Below are positions 31,319 to 41,619 of a stretch of 64,000 nt of DNA, one piece after another; the stretch's first letter is position 1; every line of letters starts with the position of its first letter. The stretch is from Cladophialophora immunda. Its lineage: Eukaryota > Ascomycota > Eurotiomycetes > Chaetothyriales > Herpotrichiellaceae. The stretch is taken from contig NW_015622545.1 of NCBI RefSeq assembly GCF_000835495.1, forward strand, positions 2,930,777 to 2,994,776, in the 5' to 3' direction. The position numbers and the translations under genes were made by a program. Below the pieces are notes generated by a model. It saw only the letters and a program-made list of their open reading frames with translations, searched no databases and had not been told where the DNA came from.

Positions 31319-32303
31319 CGCGATATCAAGCCAAGATGAGAGGCCTTTTCTGGCTAAACGACGTCGTGATGGATAAACCAATGGACCCAGACACCGGTCT
31401 GTTATTGCTAGTCTTGCCACATGCAGCCGAGAGAAAGACCTCGAGGCCGGTGGTTTCAAGATTAAAGTGCACAAATATTGTCGAACCGCTGGCCAGGTTT
31501 TCGGTTGTCAAACGACGCCTCGTCCCAAGGGTGGTGGAAAGGCTGACGATTGAACGGCTTGGAGCGTAGACAGGAGTCCGCTCAGCCGACAACACTTACT
31601 AGCCCTGGAATATTGAAAAGCAGTTCTTTTCACGAGGTCGGAAGAGGGATTCGGTGAAGAAGAGAGTCGTGCGAACGTTGTCAGGCTGGAGAGTCGGGCA
31701 CTGCCCCCCGGCTGCGGTCGCCTGCTGGGCCACCGTATACCTGTTCATCATCCATGCTGAAGCTGCAAGCCACAAAACTGCGTCGACCACTTGGATGTCG
31801 CCAACACCATCAGCTGGCTAGACAAGGGTGGAGGCCAGAACGCCGGGCTGTCTCCAAGCGTATTGCTCTCCATCCCTGTCTTCAATTGGCCCGAAACAGC
31901 TGCAATACGGGCGCCATCTGCAATGGTGATCAAGGTGACGAGATAGGTCTCTGGCTAGAAATCAAGCCTAAGCCTTTGCTTGCTGCGGCAAGCGGCTTGA
32001 GAGAGATAGGGAGGGAGAGTGGTGAACAGAATGTGGCTTCTCCACCCGCGCAACCAAGGCAGACTGATGCGGGGCGTGATCGACTGCCAGGCAGCTCGCT
32101 CCGTATAACTACCGCGAACAGTCACCCAATTTTATGACCTTCCTCCTGCCACAACGCTTTCTTGCAATAATTACGGGGTTAGATTGAAATGGAAGTCAAA
32201 GCACTGTCTTCATCTGGCGGATCAAATCAAACTCCTCGATGGACAGTCTATGTCTATGAATGCATGTGCAGAGGCGTTCCATCATCTTCAGCCTCGCGGG
32301 AAC
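31319..32303. other. Intergenic, no supported gene
   Basis: 5' flank of the NLR and 3' flank of the SDR gene. Overlapping ORFs of 60-130 codons are present on both strands without domains. No TATA box was noticed for the NLR. Confidence 0.4.
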
Positions 32304-33245
32304 TCAAAAGCACAGCGCCCCTCCATCCACTCGCAGATCTGCTCCTGTGATATATCTGCCTGCCCTCCTGCTGCTGAGGAGAACAACAGGCCCTGTGATT
32401 TCTTCCACGTCGCCCATTCTACCCATGGGACACCGACTTGCCCAGACGTCTCGCACTGGCTTCAGGTTGTCGCCGGCATTCAGCACGGTGTCCATGTAGC
32501 CCGGAGAGATACAGTTGACTCGGATCCCATGAACAGCCCATTCCGCCGCAAGATTCTGCGTCAAATGTGCGACGCCCGCCTTGCTGACATTGTACGCTGC
32601 CTGAGGTTGGGGATAGTTTGTCGCGTGAGCAGAGATCGAGGCGGTAAAAACAATGGATCCTCCGAATTTGGATTCGACCATGCGCTTTGCGGCTGCTTGA
32701 GCGCAGAGGAACGACCCAGTCAAATTGACATCGATGACTTTGCGGAACTGACTGGCAGTTGCGGAAATGGAGTGGACGCACCCGACTATTCCTGCGAAAC
32801 AACATAACATGTCCACGCTGCCCATCAAATCTGAAGCGACATGGAAAGCCTTGTCCACATCCGATTCCGATGTCACGTCGACTTGGATCGTATGGATGCT
32901 CGCATTGGGAAAATCCTCCTTTAGTTGTGATATTGCCTGCGAGGATGCGTGGATGGTCGCCTGCAAGTCCATGAGCGCAACTCCTGAGGCTCCATGCTCA
33001 AGTAGTGCTCGGGCAGAGACCAAAGCCAATGTGCCAGCTCCCCCCGTGAGGACAGCATTGCCCTCCACTTGGAACCGGGCGGCTGCTCGGTCTGTAGGAG
33101 ATGTGGCCTGTATGGGGGCCAAGGGTGCTGTGAGAGGATTTTCAGCCGTGGAAAGACTCATGGTTGGGATGATCCGTGAGGTGAGAGCAGACCGTTCGTC
33201 CTCGGTCGCCATTGGTGCTGCTGGCACCGAGTTGGGGTCACCCAT
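32304..33245 (-). CDS. Short-chain dehydrogenase/reductase, sugar-alcohol type
   Basis: This intron-free gene encodes 313 residues of the classical SDR fold. The core starts about residue 60 and resembles fungal D-arabinitol 2-dehydrogenase or mannitol dehydrogenase. Catalytic residues are visible: Asn in DVNLTGSFLC, Ser in VFTASISAHAT and YNVSK for Tyr and Lys. It ends ITGADLRVDGGALCF, the usual SDR C-terminus. The dinucleotide motif is unusual: TGGAGTLA where relatives have TGGAGGLG, so two glycines are replaced by Thr and Ala. Met codons at residues 1, 12 and 29 are all possible starts; the first 55 residues are not part of the fold. A TATATAAAG box on the minus strand lies near 33433-33425. 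Confidence 0.85.
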   Translation of the reverse strand: MGDPNSVPAAPMATEDERSALTSRIIPTMSLSTAENPLTAPLAPIQATSPTDRAAARFQVEGNAVLTGGAGTLALVSARALLEHGASGVALMDLQATIHASSQAISQLKEDFPNASIHTIQVDVTSESDVDKAFHVASDLMGSVDMLCCFAGIVGCVHSISATASQFRKVIDVNLTGSFLCAQAAAKRMVESKFGGSIVFTASISAHATNYPQPQAAYNVSKAGVAHLTQNLAAEWAVHGIRVNCISPGYMDTVLNAGDNLKPVRDVWASRCPMGRMGDVEEITGPVVLLSSRRAGRYITGADLRVDGGALCF

Positions 33246-33738
33246 TTTGATATTCTTGTATGGAGTCAGTTCCTCAGTCGGCCACAGCTTGAGTCCAGTG
33301 CGAATGTGTGCAAGAACAACGTGTCCGCCTCCGTCGTGATGTTATTGACTGCCGCAGTGGTCCTAGGCACTGGTTCCCAGCAGTAAAGGAGAGAAACAAG
33401 TAGGCGATTGATGGCTGAACAGACCTTTATATAGCATCAGACCCACTGATCAATGCCATTCTCGACATTAATATGAATTTCACTGTCGACACGTTTTCAT
33501 TCTCATTCGAAAGTCTCATTGGTGTAGTCCATTGTGTTGTCTCCAACCAACTTTGGCGGCGGCATCTTTCGCATATTCTCGGCGAAAGATTGCCCGATCC
33601 GCCGGGTCACCAAAATTTTTGTCCAAGCATTCAGATCAGATTTCTTTCGGGTTGAAGGATTGGCATTTCTTCAGGTACATTGCAAGTATTCAGAACACTA
33701 CCACATCCCAAGCTCCCCTTGCTGATCCCCCAAAGAGC
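33246..33738. promoter_or_regulatory. Divergent promoter, SDR / TSR2
   Basis: About 490 bp between head-to-head starts. A minus-strand TATATAAAG near 33429 serves the SDR side. No clear element was seen on the TSR2 side. Confidence 0.4.
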
Positions 33739-33739
33739 C

Positions 33740-34396
33740 ATGGCTCAACCCAGTCAGCCAGACTCGCTGCCGCCCCCGCCGACCCTCTCCTCCTCACTAT
33801 CCTCCCAAATCGACCTTCTCGTGGCCCTCCACCTTTGGTCCTGGCCTGCCTTGACTCTTGCGATCCAAAACTCTTGGGGCGGCTCTCCAGAGGTCTCGAA
33901 AGACAAGCGGGATTGGTTTGCCGGCGCCGTGTCCGAATTGCTCACATCGACCCCTCCGCAATTGGCAGATGTCGCCGACCTTGAAGAAGTCTTGATCCAA
34001 GTCATGCTTGATGAATTTGAGGTCGTGGTCGACGATGGTAGCGCCGAAGAGACTGCGAAGAATATCTGGAGTGGAGCGACAAAATTGAGCGCCGGGGATA
34101 CGTCTGAGTTGAACGAGCTCTATACGAAGTGGCAAGAGAAGCAAAACAACGGTGGCGACAAGGTCGTTGGTATCATCAGAGGGGAGGACAAAGAGGGTGA
34201 AGAGACGGACTGGGACGATGACGACGACGACGGCAGTGAAGAAGAGGAAGAGTGGAACGGGTTTCCTGATCGATCCGACGTCCAGATGGACGATGCTCCT
34301 ACAATTATTGACATTGACTGGAAACCAAAGCAGAAGCCCGAGCCAGAGGTGGACGAGGATGGGTTCACAAAGGTTGTCAGCAAGAAGAAAAAATGA
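33740..34396 (+). CDS. TSR2: Pre-rRNA processing protein TSR2
   Basis: TSR2 is a small acidic chaperone that carries ribosomal protein eS26 to the nucleus for insertion into the 40S subunit. The ORF encodes 218 residues from ATG 33740. The WGG motif that defines the family is present as IQNSWGG, near residue 46, followed by KRDWFAGAV. Residues 70-130 are helical and carry DLEEVLIQVMLDEFEV, as in Tsr2. An acidic stretch at about 160-185 (DWDDDDDDGSEEEEE) and a basic KKKK C-terminus are typical of nuclear assembly factors. An earlier in-frame Met codon (33680) lies in likely 5' UTR and is rejected. Confidence 0.93.
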   Translation: MAQPSQPDSLPPPPTLSSSLSSQIDLLVALHLWSWPALTLAIQNSWGGSPEVSKDKRDWFAGAVSELLTSTPPQLADVADLEEVLIQVMLDEFEVVVDDGSAEETAKNIWSGATKLSAGDTSELNELYTKWQEKQNNGGDKVVGIIRGEDKEGEETDWDDDDDDGSEEEEEWNGFPDRSDVQMDDAPTIIDIDWKPKQKPEPEVDEDGFTKVVSKKKK

Positions 34397-34521
34397 CTCC
34401 AGATTGATTTTGTCACATCCTTCTGATCACCTGGCACACACCTTCGAGGATCGAAGTTTGCCAGAGCACACCGTCAAAACAGTGCATGTTCGACAGCGGC
34501 ATCACAATTACTACCACGACT

Positions 34522-35102
34522 TCAGTGACCCTCCGCGTCGACTAGCCCCAGCTTCTCGTTCTCCTTTTTACTCCTCTGGCTCCACTCGGGCGGCTCATCG
34601 ATGCCTTCTTCCTCTTCGCGATCTCCCTGTGCCTTGTCCTTATGCACAGTGGTCGGCTTGTGCTCCGCTGGGGAGTACACGGTATACAAAATCAGCGGAG
34701 TTGGTCCAGTGTTGATGAACTGGTGCTGTGTGCCTGCAGGCACGATGATGAGATCCCCAGCCTTTACATCTTGGTCTACGCCATTGATAGTGGCTTTGCC
34801 TTTTCCGGATGTGAAGGTAAGGATCTGGTCGACAGTGTGTTTCTGCAAGAGTAAGAAGACAACATTAGCGATCACACACATCCAAGTTGTCCACAGAGAA
34901 TCTGCGGAAAATAGCGGCTAGACCATACTTCGTCTCCGATCTCACCATCCACCGGCACGGTCATCAGGACCAACTGGCTGTACAATCCCGTCCACAAGAC
35001 CCGACGGAACTCGGCCGACTCGCCGGGTAGCGAGGTCGTCATATCCGGGAAATAGGCCATTTCATGCTTCGGCGGGTCCATTGAGGGCGTGGTGAACTTC
35101 AT
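34522..35102 (-). CDS. Cupin-domain protein
   Basis: Two exons, 35102-34929 and 34842-34522, give 164 residues. The 86-bp intron has GTATGG and CTTGCAG borders and joins GEIGDE to KHTVDQ. A single cupin barrel is seen, with GKGKATINGVDQDVKAGDLIIVPAGTQHQFIN matching cupin motif 2 and the T-P-L-I-L-Y-T strand. The first cupin motif (GEIGDE..HTVDQ) has an acidic residue and a His as usual, so a metal could bind. The tail is charged and carries EEEEGIDEPPEW. Function is not known; relatives are called RmlC-like or general cupins. The open frame continues 61 codons upstream to 35285 with a basic Arg-rich stretch, which could be a mitochondrial presequence or only 5' UTR. Confidence 0.82.
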
Positions 35103-36413
35103 CTTGGTGGCTGTGTGCTGTCGAATCGCTGGGGCTGAGCTTCTCTGTCTCGCTTTTGCGGCGTTGAACGGAGTGAAGAGAGAACCAGCACCTCTATGGT
35201 ATCCTTTTGATCTGAGACGGCCGGATTCAAAGCGTAGACAGCAAGATCTCCCAAGTCTGAAGGACAGTTGTGGTGGAAGAGACATGGAACAAAAAGATGA
35301 GAGTTATTCGGAACAGAGAAAAGACCAACACGAAAGAATCCGAGAGCAGATGATGTGATTGATGATTGTATTTTAAATTCCTCCTCGGAGAAGTAACACC
35401 TGAAGCCCTGATTTGCTGAAGGTATGGAAATTCACGGGGTCCTTTTACGTCGACCCTACTTACAGGTAGCGTTTAATTGACCTGGAGAGTTGGTCCGGAA
35501 GGTCTCATTTGCCCAAATCGGTGGAGTGCAGAGCAGTTGCAGGCCGGGTTGCCGAAAAGGGAAGAAACAGAGTGTTGATGTCATGAAAGACAGAGAAGGT
35601 CATGATCCCATCTCCTAGCGCTCGTCTTCGTACGAGGTATTGGCGGAGAAAGGTAATGGTATACTGCCGTCATGTGCATAGTCCCTCACGTGGTCGCCTC
35701 AACGCTTAGTACTGAGCACGTTCTGGAGCAAGGCTGCATGGCAAGGCTGCAGCTGCGGTCCCGTGACAGCCACGCAGCTTTCAGCTGTACCAAGTTCCTG
35801 CTGGGTGCCTCGGTTGGGGGCGGCGATGTCACCCCACAGTCCGCCTATTTTGCCTTTAACCTGCCCAGCACTGGAATTACCAGGAAAACGACCGGGGAAT
35901 GTCGCAATATCAGCTGGCCCCAACCCACACTATACATCAGGGCCGACTGTGCCGCATCTGTCTGATTTGACGTGAGACTGAGACCTATTCTTGGATCTTT
36001 GACCTACTACTGTACAAACACAAGAGAAATCCTCTGCAAGACCAATTGCTCGGCATCGTCGCTATGTTTTACGTTCTGGTTTCTTTTTAAGAATGAAAGG
36101 CTTCACGCGCAAATAACTACCGAGCTCGAGGAGACACATCGATCACGAATAATACACCAGAGCACTGCCACCCTCCAAGCTTCTGGGCTGGGGTAACTGG
36201 GTTCAATCGGGCCGGGGGTAGCGAACTAACTACATCATCAACACCACCCACCCACCCGCCAACACTGTCGCTCCTCGCCGACGTCGCATTGCGCTTTTGG
36301 AGGTAGTTATCCCACCATTTCAAGAAGAACGTAATTTTATCGACAGAGGCAAGAAGTGACAACTTGGGACCTTACCGCTGCGTGAACCGGTCACAGCGAG
36401 AATCCTCCCAACC
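35103..36413. other. Intergenic, no supported gene
   Basis: About 1.3 kb between divergent genes. The first 180 bp are an in-frame extension of the cupin ORF. Farther on, ORFs are short and overlap in sense and antisense. No TATA box stands out. Confidence 0.4.
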
Positions 36414-37331
36414 ATGGGCTGCGGATCGTCGAGTTTGAAGGGAGCAGATATACCCGACATTAATAGCCAGCCAACGACAGCCGCACAGCCGCAGCAAATC
36501 AGGAAGATTCGGACCAATTTCTCAGACATCGACTATGATCAGGACGCTCGACAGCGGCGTCTGACGGAATATGCGCCGCATGAACAACCTCCGCCCGTGA
36601 GGGAGGAGAGTCACGACTTCACGGCTGAACAGAGTAGTGGTGCTTATGAGCAGTACCAGCAATATGACACCCAACCTGGTCGCCCGGATTATAACGCTGG
36701 TGCGCCGACTGGTTATGCAAACGACGGGGCCATGTCCAGGAGCGGCCCCGGGGACAGAGATAACGATACGACTTTAAAACCCTATCAGACCATCGATGGA
36801 GGCGACTGGGATAACCAGGATGGCCCGCCTCAGAGACAAACGCCCTATGTCAACGGCACGCAGGACGGGATGGACCCGACCTCGGATTCATCCAAGAACG
36901 AGTTCGCCGCGGCCAACGACCCGGCCAACCCGAAGAACCAAGATGGCCACCATTCCCCCCAAGGAGGCCACCATAACCAACAAGCCGACGGTTACAATAA
37001 CGACGACAACGACGACGCCAACAACAATAACAACAACATGTCCCCGATCTCGTACAACGCTAACTCCGACGTCGCGGCCAACCCGGACATCCACGGCGGC
37101 GACGACAACGCCGCGGAGCCCAAGAAGTCGTGGCTCGGTCAGAAATACGCCTCCCTCCAGTCCGCCCGGCGCGGGTCGGGCCTCAGCGACGAGGACCTGA
37201 TCAAGTACACGGGCAAGGACAGGAGGGAGCTGAGCGAGTGGGCCCAGAACAGGCCTGGGGTCGGGCCAAACCAGGACGCCGGGAGAGTCGGGTCGGACTC
37301 GGGCCTGGCGGCGGGGGCAGCCTGGAATTAG
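36414..37331 (+). CDS. Probable N-myristoylated, Asn-rich conserved fungal protein
   Basis: The 305-residue ORF begins MGCGSSSLKGADIPDINSQP. Gly2 with Cys3 and a Ser at position 6 is a strong N-myristoylation and palmitoylation context, so membrane tethering is likely. The next segment, RKIRTNFSDIDYDQDARQRR, looks conserved. The middle is disordered, rich in Asn, Asp, Gln and His, with a run of about six Asn near residues 199-207. The C-terminal 60 residues (KSWLGQKYASLQSARRGSGLSDEDL) look folded and basic. I do not know the function; peripheral plasma-membrane signalling is possible. The simple-sequence DNA at 37000-37040 is the Asn tract, not an intron. Confidence 0.75.
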   Translation: MGCGSSSLKGADIPDINSQPTTAAQPQQIRKIRTNFSDIDYDQDARQRRLTEYAPHEQPPPVREESHDFTAEQSSGAYEQYQQYDTQPGRPDYNAGAPTGYANDGAMSRSGPGDRDNDTTLKPYQTIDGGDWDNQDGPPQRQTPYVNGTQDGMDPTSDSSKNEFAAANDPANPKNQDGHHSPQGGHHNQQADGYNNDDNDDANNNNNNMSPISYNANSDVAANPDIHGGDDNAAEPKKSWLGQKYASLQSARRGSGLSDEDLIKYTGKDRRELSEWAQNRPGVGPNQDAGRVGSDSGLAAGAAWN

Positions 37332-38510
37332 AGAGGGAAGGCGAAGGGCAGTGGAATGGGGTGGATTGGACGGTTAGGTGTCATGGGGAACAAAGAGCGA
37401 GACGCTTAAGGCGAGTTGTGAGATGGGACTGGAGAGCTGAGGCGGCGCCTTCTTGGGACGACGGGGAACGCAATCAACCACTCGTAGAAGGAGAAGTGAG
37501 AACTGTTCAAGCGACGAGGCGAGGCGAGACAAGCTGATGATGGGAATCGACAGATCGTGGAGTGGGCGACCAATCGAGTCGGCTGTCCGCACGGCCGGAA
37601 GAACGGAAGCTGAAGGCGGAGGAGGAGAAGGAGGGAGGGAATATCACTTGTCTGATATCCGGCGCTGGATGGAAGAAGTAATGGGAGATAGACACCTTCC
37701 CTGTCGTGAGAAAAGCGTGGTTGTGTCTTGTACTAACTGTGTGAGACGACACGCTGGGTACATCATCTTGCGGTGTCGTAGGATATCACGCGAGAGCTGC
37801 GAGGTTCATTCAATGTACATGTTGCGCCTTTCAAAGTACAAATTGTATCCTGGAATCCTTGGGAAACCTCTGGTTGATGCGGGTTACAGTAGAATATATC
37901 CAATACTCGTAGTCTGGTAATTGCTTATCGTGCAAAGTATCATGACATATGGCGCTGTTCTCTCTCTATCCTGGCCTTTAGTCAAGACTTCCTCTATCAC
38001 AACACCCAGTCCTCCGTGGGAAGAACCGCCGTCATGCTCAGATGGCTTCACGTAGACGTCTCTCAATCTCTGTGCTCGCCACCTCTCTAGGATATCGTCT
38101 TTCCGGCGCAAATCGTTCAACCACTTCATAAACGCCGGCGCCATACTTTTGAGTTTTCCAATCGCTCAATCCATCATGTTCTCGCTGCGCCAACTCCACG
38201 CACTCTAGACGTCTCTTCGTTGATAAGTGTGATGCTGAGGCAGGCTTAAACCTCTCTTTCATCACGCAAATAGAGCACCTTGCATTCGCCAGAACACGAA
38301 CCCAGCACCGGCCCGTGGGCTGTAGCTGATTTCTCATCGCCACAGCAAAGGGTGCTCATTTATTCTCTCTTGTGGCGGTACTTTGCCCCCGCACACGGGA
38401 GACAGTCTGCCTTGTTCATCACGGCCTGGCCTGCCTCGACTCTCCGCGAGGATGTTAACTTAGCCAGATGCTTGCATCAAACAATTTATGCGAATTGTCG
38501 GGTCAGATGT
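37332..38510. other. Intergenic, with weak minus-strand ORFs at 38343-37884
   Basis: Two overlapping minus-strand ORFs (38343-38038 and 38144-37884) occupy the same DNA in different frames; both look protein-like for stretches, such as FMKWLNDLRRKDDILERWRA. I cannot tell which, if either, is real, and see no domain. The rest is the 3' flank of the Asn-rich protein gene and of NMA1. Confidence 0.3.
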
Positions 38511-39667
38511 TCAGCTGGCTGTCGGGACTTCCTTGGACTTCCCTTTGTCGCTATCCGCGTGCTGGATGGAGGTGGTGCTGGACGAACGAGCATCATCTCT
38601 ATACAGATGATTTTGCTCAATATATTCGACAACAGGTGCCGGGATAAGGTATTGTACGCTCATACCTCTCCGCAAGAACAGTCTTATCTTTGTGCTGCTG
38701 ACGTCATTCTGGATAAGTTGCTGGATAACGTGGATATTGTCGCGATAGTTTTGCAAACTGGCCAGGGCCTCGTCGATATCGGTGCCAGATCTTTCAATGA
38801 TAAAAGTACCATATCTTCCGAGAATGTGATCCAGATCTTTCTCGCTCCAGACGCCTGGGGTTGACATGGTCTGTATGAGGTCGGCCCCGGCGAGCAGAGA
38901 TATCTTGACAGGTTTCCGGGTACCGTTTCCAGTGTCAATGCCCTTTCGGATGACATTGATTTCGTGGTCGAAATGATCCAATACCTTTGCAGTTGGCTGG
39001 TATTCCTTTTTTTCTGCTTCCCACGGGTCGACCATGAGCCAGCTGGAAGCTTTATCGATTGCAAGTTGGCACATCGCTACTCTGTAAGGAAATGTCAGCA
39101 ATCGAGTATACTCCGTCGAGCCTGGCTTGCATACCTATGTTCTGCTGGGGCTAGGCCTTGCTTCTTGTATGCATCGGACACAGGAGACAGATACCCGCCG
39201 ATCATCTCATAGTCCGTGTTGTGCTTGACGTAGTCGGCAGCCATGACGAACATGCGCAGGTGTAGGAAGGTAATGGGAGAGAAGGAGCCGCAAGCAACAA
39301 GCAGAAGAGGTGTCTTCTCTGGGTCATCCATCTTCTTCTTGAGGCGGGAGTCGGGAAAGCGGTATTCGTCCATCTCGTCGCCGTCACCGGTGATCGCTTG
39401 CAAAACGGTTGATCTTCTCTGCACGAACTGCACGAAGTTCTTCCCGGTTCTTGAGAAGTCTCGAGGAGAGTGTGAGGGAGGCAGGAAGATGGCCGAGGGG
39501 AGAGGTGATTTGTCAGAAGAGAGGATATTATCTATGGAGGTGGATGAGCCGGATAGCGGGGCCCTCGTGCCTCGTGGGGGATTGGGAAAGGCAGCAGACG
39601 ACCTATGCAAAAGTCTGTTCGTGATTGAGCAGGATGGAAGGAAGTGAAGATGAGGACGACTCAGCAT
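38511..39667 (-). CDS. NMA1: Nicotinamide/nicotinate mononucleotide adenylyltransferase
   Basis: This enzyme joins NMN or NaMN with ATP to make NAD or deamido-NAD, the central step of NAD synthesis and salvage. Two exons, 39667-39135 and 39081-38511, give 367 residues. The 53-bp intron (GTATGC...TTGCTGACATTTCCTTACAG) joins PAEHR to VAMCQLAI. The nucleotidyltransferase motif GSFSPITFLHLRMF holds the H-x-x-H-like element, and the second motif SSTKIRLFLRRG binds ATP. SLLAGADLIQTMSTPGVW is also typical. The first 98 residues before MDEYRFPDSRLKK are Ser/Pro/Arg-rich and poorly conserved in the family, so the true start could be inside this ORF. Confidence 0.92.
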
Positions 39668-41619
39668 CTCAGGGCACCATCGCCCCGAGCAGAGAGTTTT
39701 GTCGGAGGGAGGGGCGTGGGCAGTTATGTCCGGCTTCGGCTGTATGGAGTGGAGGAGGAGTGAGGAGGAAAATAATCAGAGGTACGAGCTGGAGTTTTTC
39801 CCAGCAGGCAGAACGAGCGGTTTTCAAGGTGGGCGAGGGTCTGGGTCGATCTCCGCCCGGCCTGAGCGCCTTTTCCCAGCCTAGCCAGCCGGGACGGGGT
39901 TGAGTAATTCCTCAATGTAAAGTAGTTGGAGAGTTTTACTAGTGCGCGCCCGGCTTTGGAGGAGGTTCGGCTGATCCTGCTGTGAGAAGTGGGGTGTACG
40001 AGGTGAGGCAGTGAGGATGGAGATGTGGAAGAAGGAAAAATAAGAGAGGCGAATCGAGACTGTGGTGGATGGCGCAATTAACGACACAGATATTCACTGC
40101 GGCGACAAGATGGCGTGGACGAGCCGCACCTGTCATGTTTGACAGTCTGACTTCCATGTTGTTTTCTAGGTACTTACCTGGTAGCGATCATTGCGTACAC
40201 GATCATTATGAAGACTACCTAGGTAGGTAGGGGGAGTGCGACATCTATTTGCCATAACGATGGCTGAATGCTGGGCCCTGATCACAACAAATGGTGATGC
40301 TGATGCTGATGCCGATGACGATGGAAATGAGGTGGAAAATTGCCTGCGCAACTGGTTCGGGTGCTTCTTCTACTTATGCGGCTCTCAAAACCAGTGTCGG
40401 ACAAGGTGCTGGTCACTCAGCATTCCCCATCCCCTTCGCGTGGATGAGCCTGACTGATTCTGGCGTCATGCGAGTTCCAAGTAATAAGATGGTCTCATCA
40501 TCTCATGCAGGCTCTCTACCATTCTGGGAGCCGATGCCCTCGAGACCGTCAGAATGGGGATCACGTGACTGGCGTTCCCAACCTCTTTTACGGAGCACTT
40601 GTACTCCGTATTTACAACATCTATAGTCTTGCCCTGGAGCCCTTCAGGCTCAAGGATCAACTGATCAACCTTTCGCTCTGAGAGGGACTTTCCCTGCAAG
40701 ATTGCGTCTTATACCGAATACCTAACTACGGATTTGTAGAGCTGTCATGTCCAACTCAAGGGCTCAAGGGTTTGCATGAGGGCATTAAACATGGTTGCAG
40801 GGTCATCGTTCCACGGGCTGGGGGGTTGAGGCGTTTGTTAGGCTCTCCTTAGGCGTGATCGGGGGAAACTGTGATGGCTTATATACTCTGGGACGCCCCT
40901 AAGCAAGAGGGTGATCCCCCGAAAATTGAAACACCATGGCCTGGGTGGCCCGCCATCCAGTGGCTGAATAGGGCATGGCGTTCCGCCCTTACGCCAACGG
41001 GCTACGGGCCTGCGGTTGGTTTGCATTGCCGACCGACGTCGTGTCGGTCGTTCTTGGGATCCAAGCATTCGTCCGTCAAGGCTTCTTGACCAACTCAGAC
41101 TCTGTCTCTACTATTACACAAGACAATCTCAGATTCATATTTCGTTTCGCCCACCTTGTTGTACGCTCTTTCCCCCATCTGACTACAGTTAGCATCTCCC
41201 CGTCGCTGCAGATGGCGGGTTAACATGGCAAATCTGCCCGCACGCCCTTCAAATTCACACCTCATACACGGACGTGCTGAAGGCCTGCCTCCATCTGATC
41301 ACCAACCTGCAACTGCAGCATCCGCTGCAACCACCACCACCCCTGCGACTTCCTTACATCCAATTTCTTCGAACAGCACCCGCAGATCCAGGTACTGCTC
41401 ACTTGCCTCTATTTTCACTGCCTTGCAATTCACCTGTGTCGGGTGCTTGGCTAAGAAGAATCCCTGTCTCTTCTCCGCCTCGCTCCTCACCTGGGTTCAA
41501 CAAGAGCCACGGCCACCTTAAACCCACGCATAATTTACTGCCGCACATCTACACTGTCCTTCTCGCTTGACCTTTGTTCAGACTACGTCTTTGACATATT
41601 TTGACGAGATCCATTGCTC
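39668..41619. other. Intergenic between NMA1 and UFD4, no gene seen
   Basis: Nearly 2 kb of promoter DNA for two divergent genes. It includes a GATGCT trinucleotide-type run at 40291-40330 and a TAGGTAGGTA motif near 40218. No ORF has a known domain. CT-rich sequence lies close to the UFD4 ATG. Confidence 0.45.
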
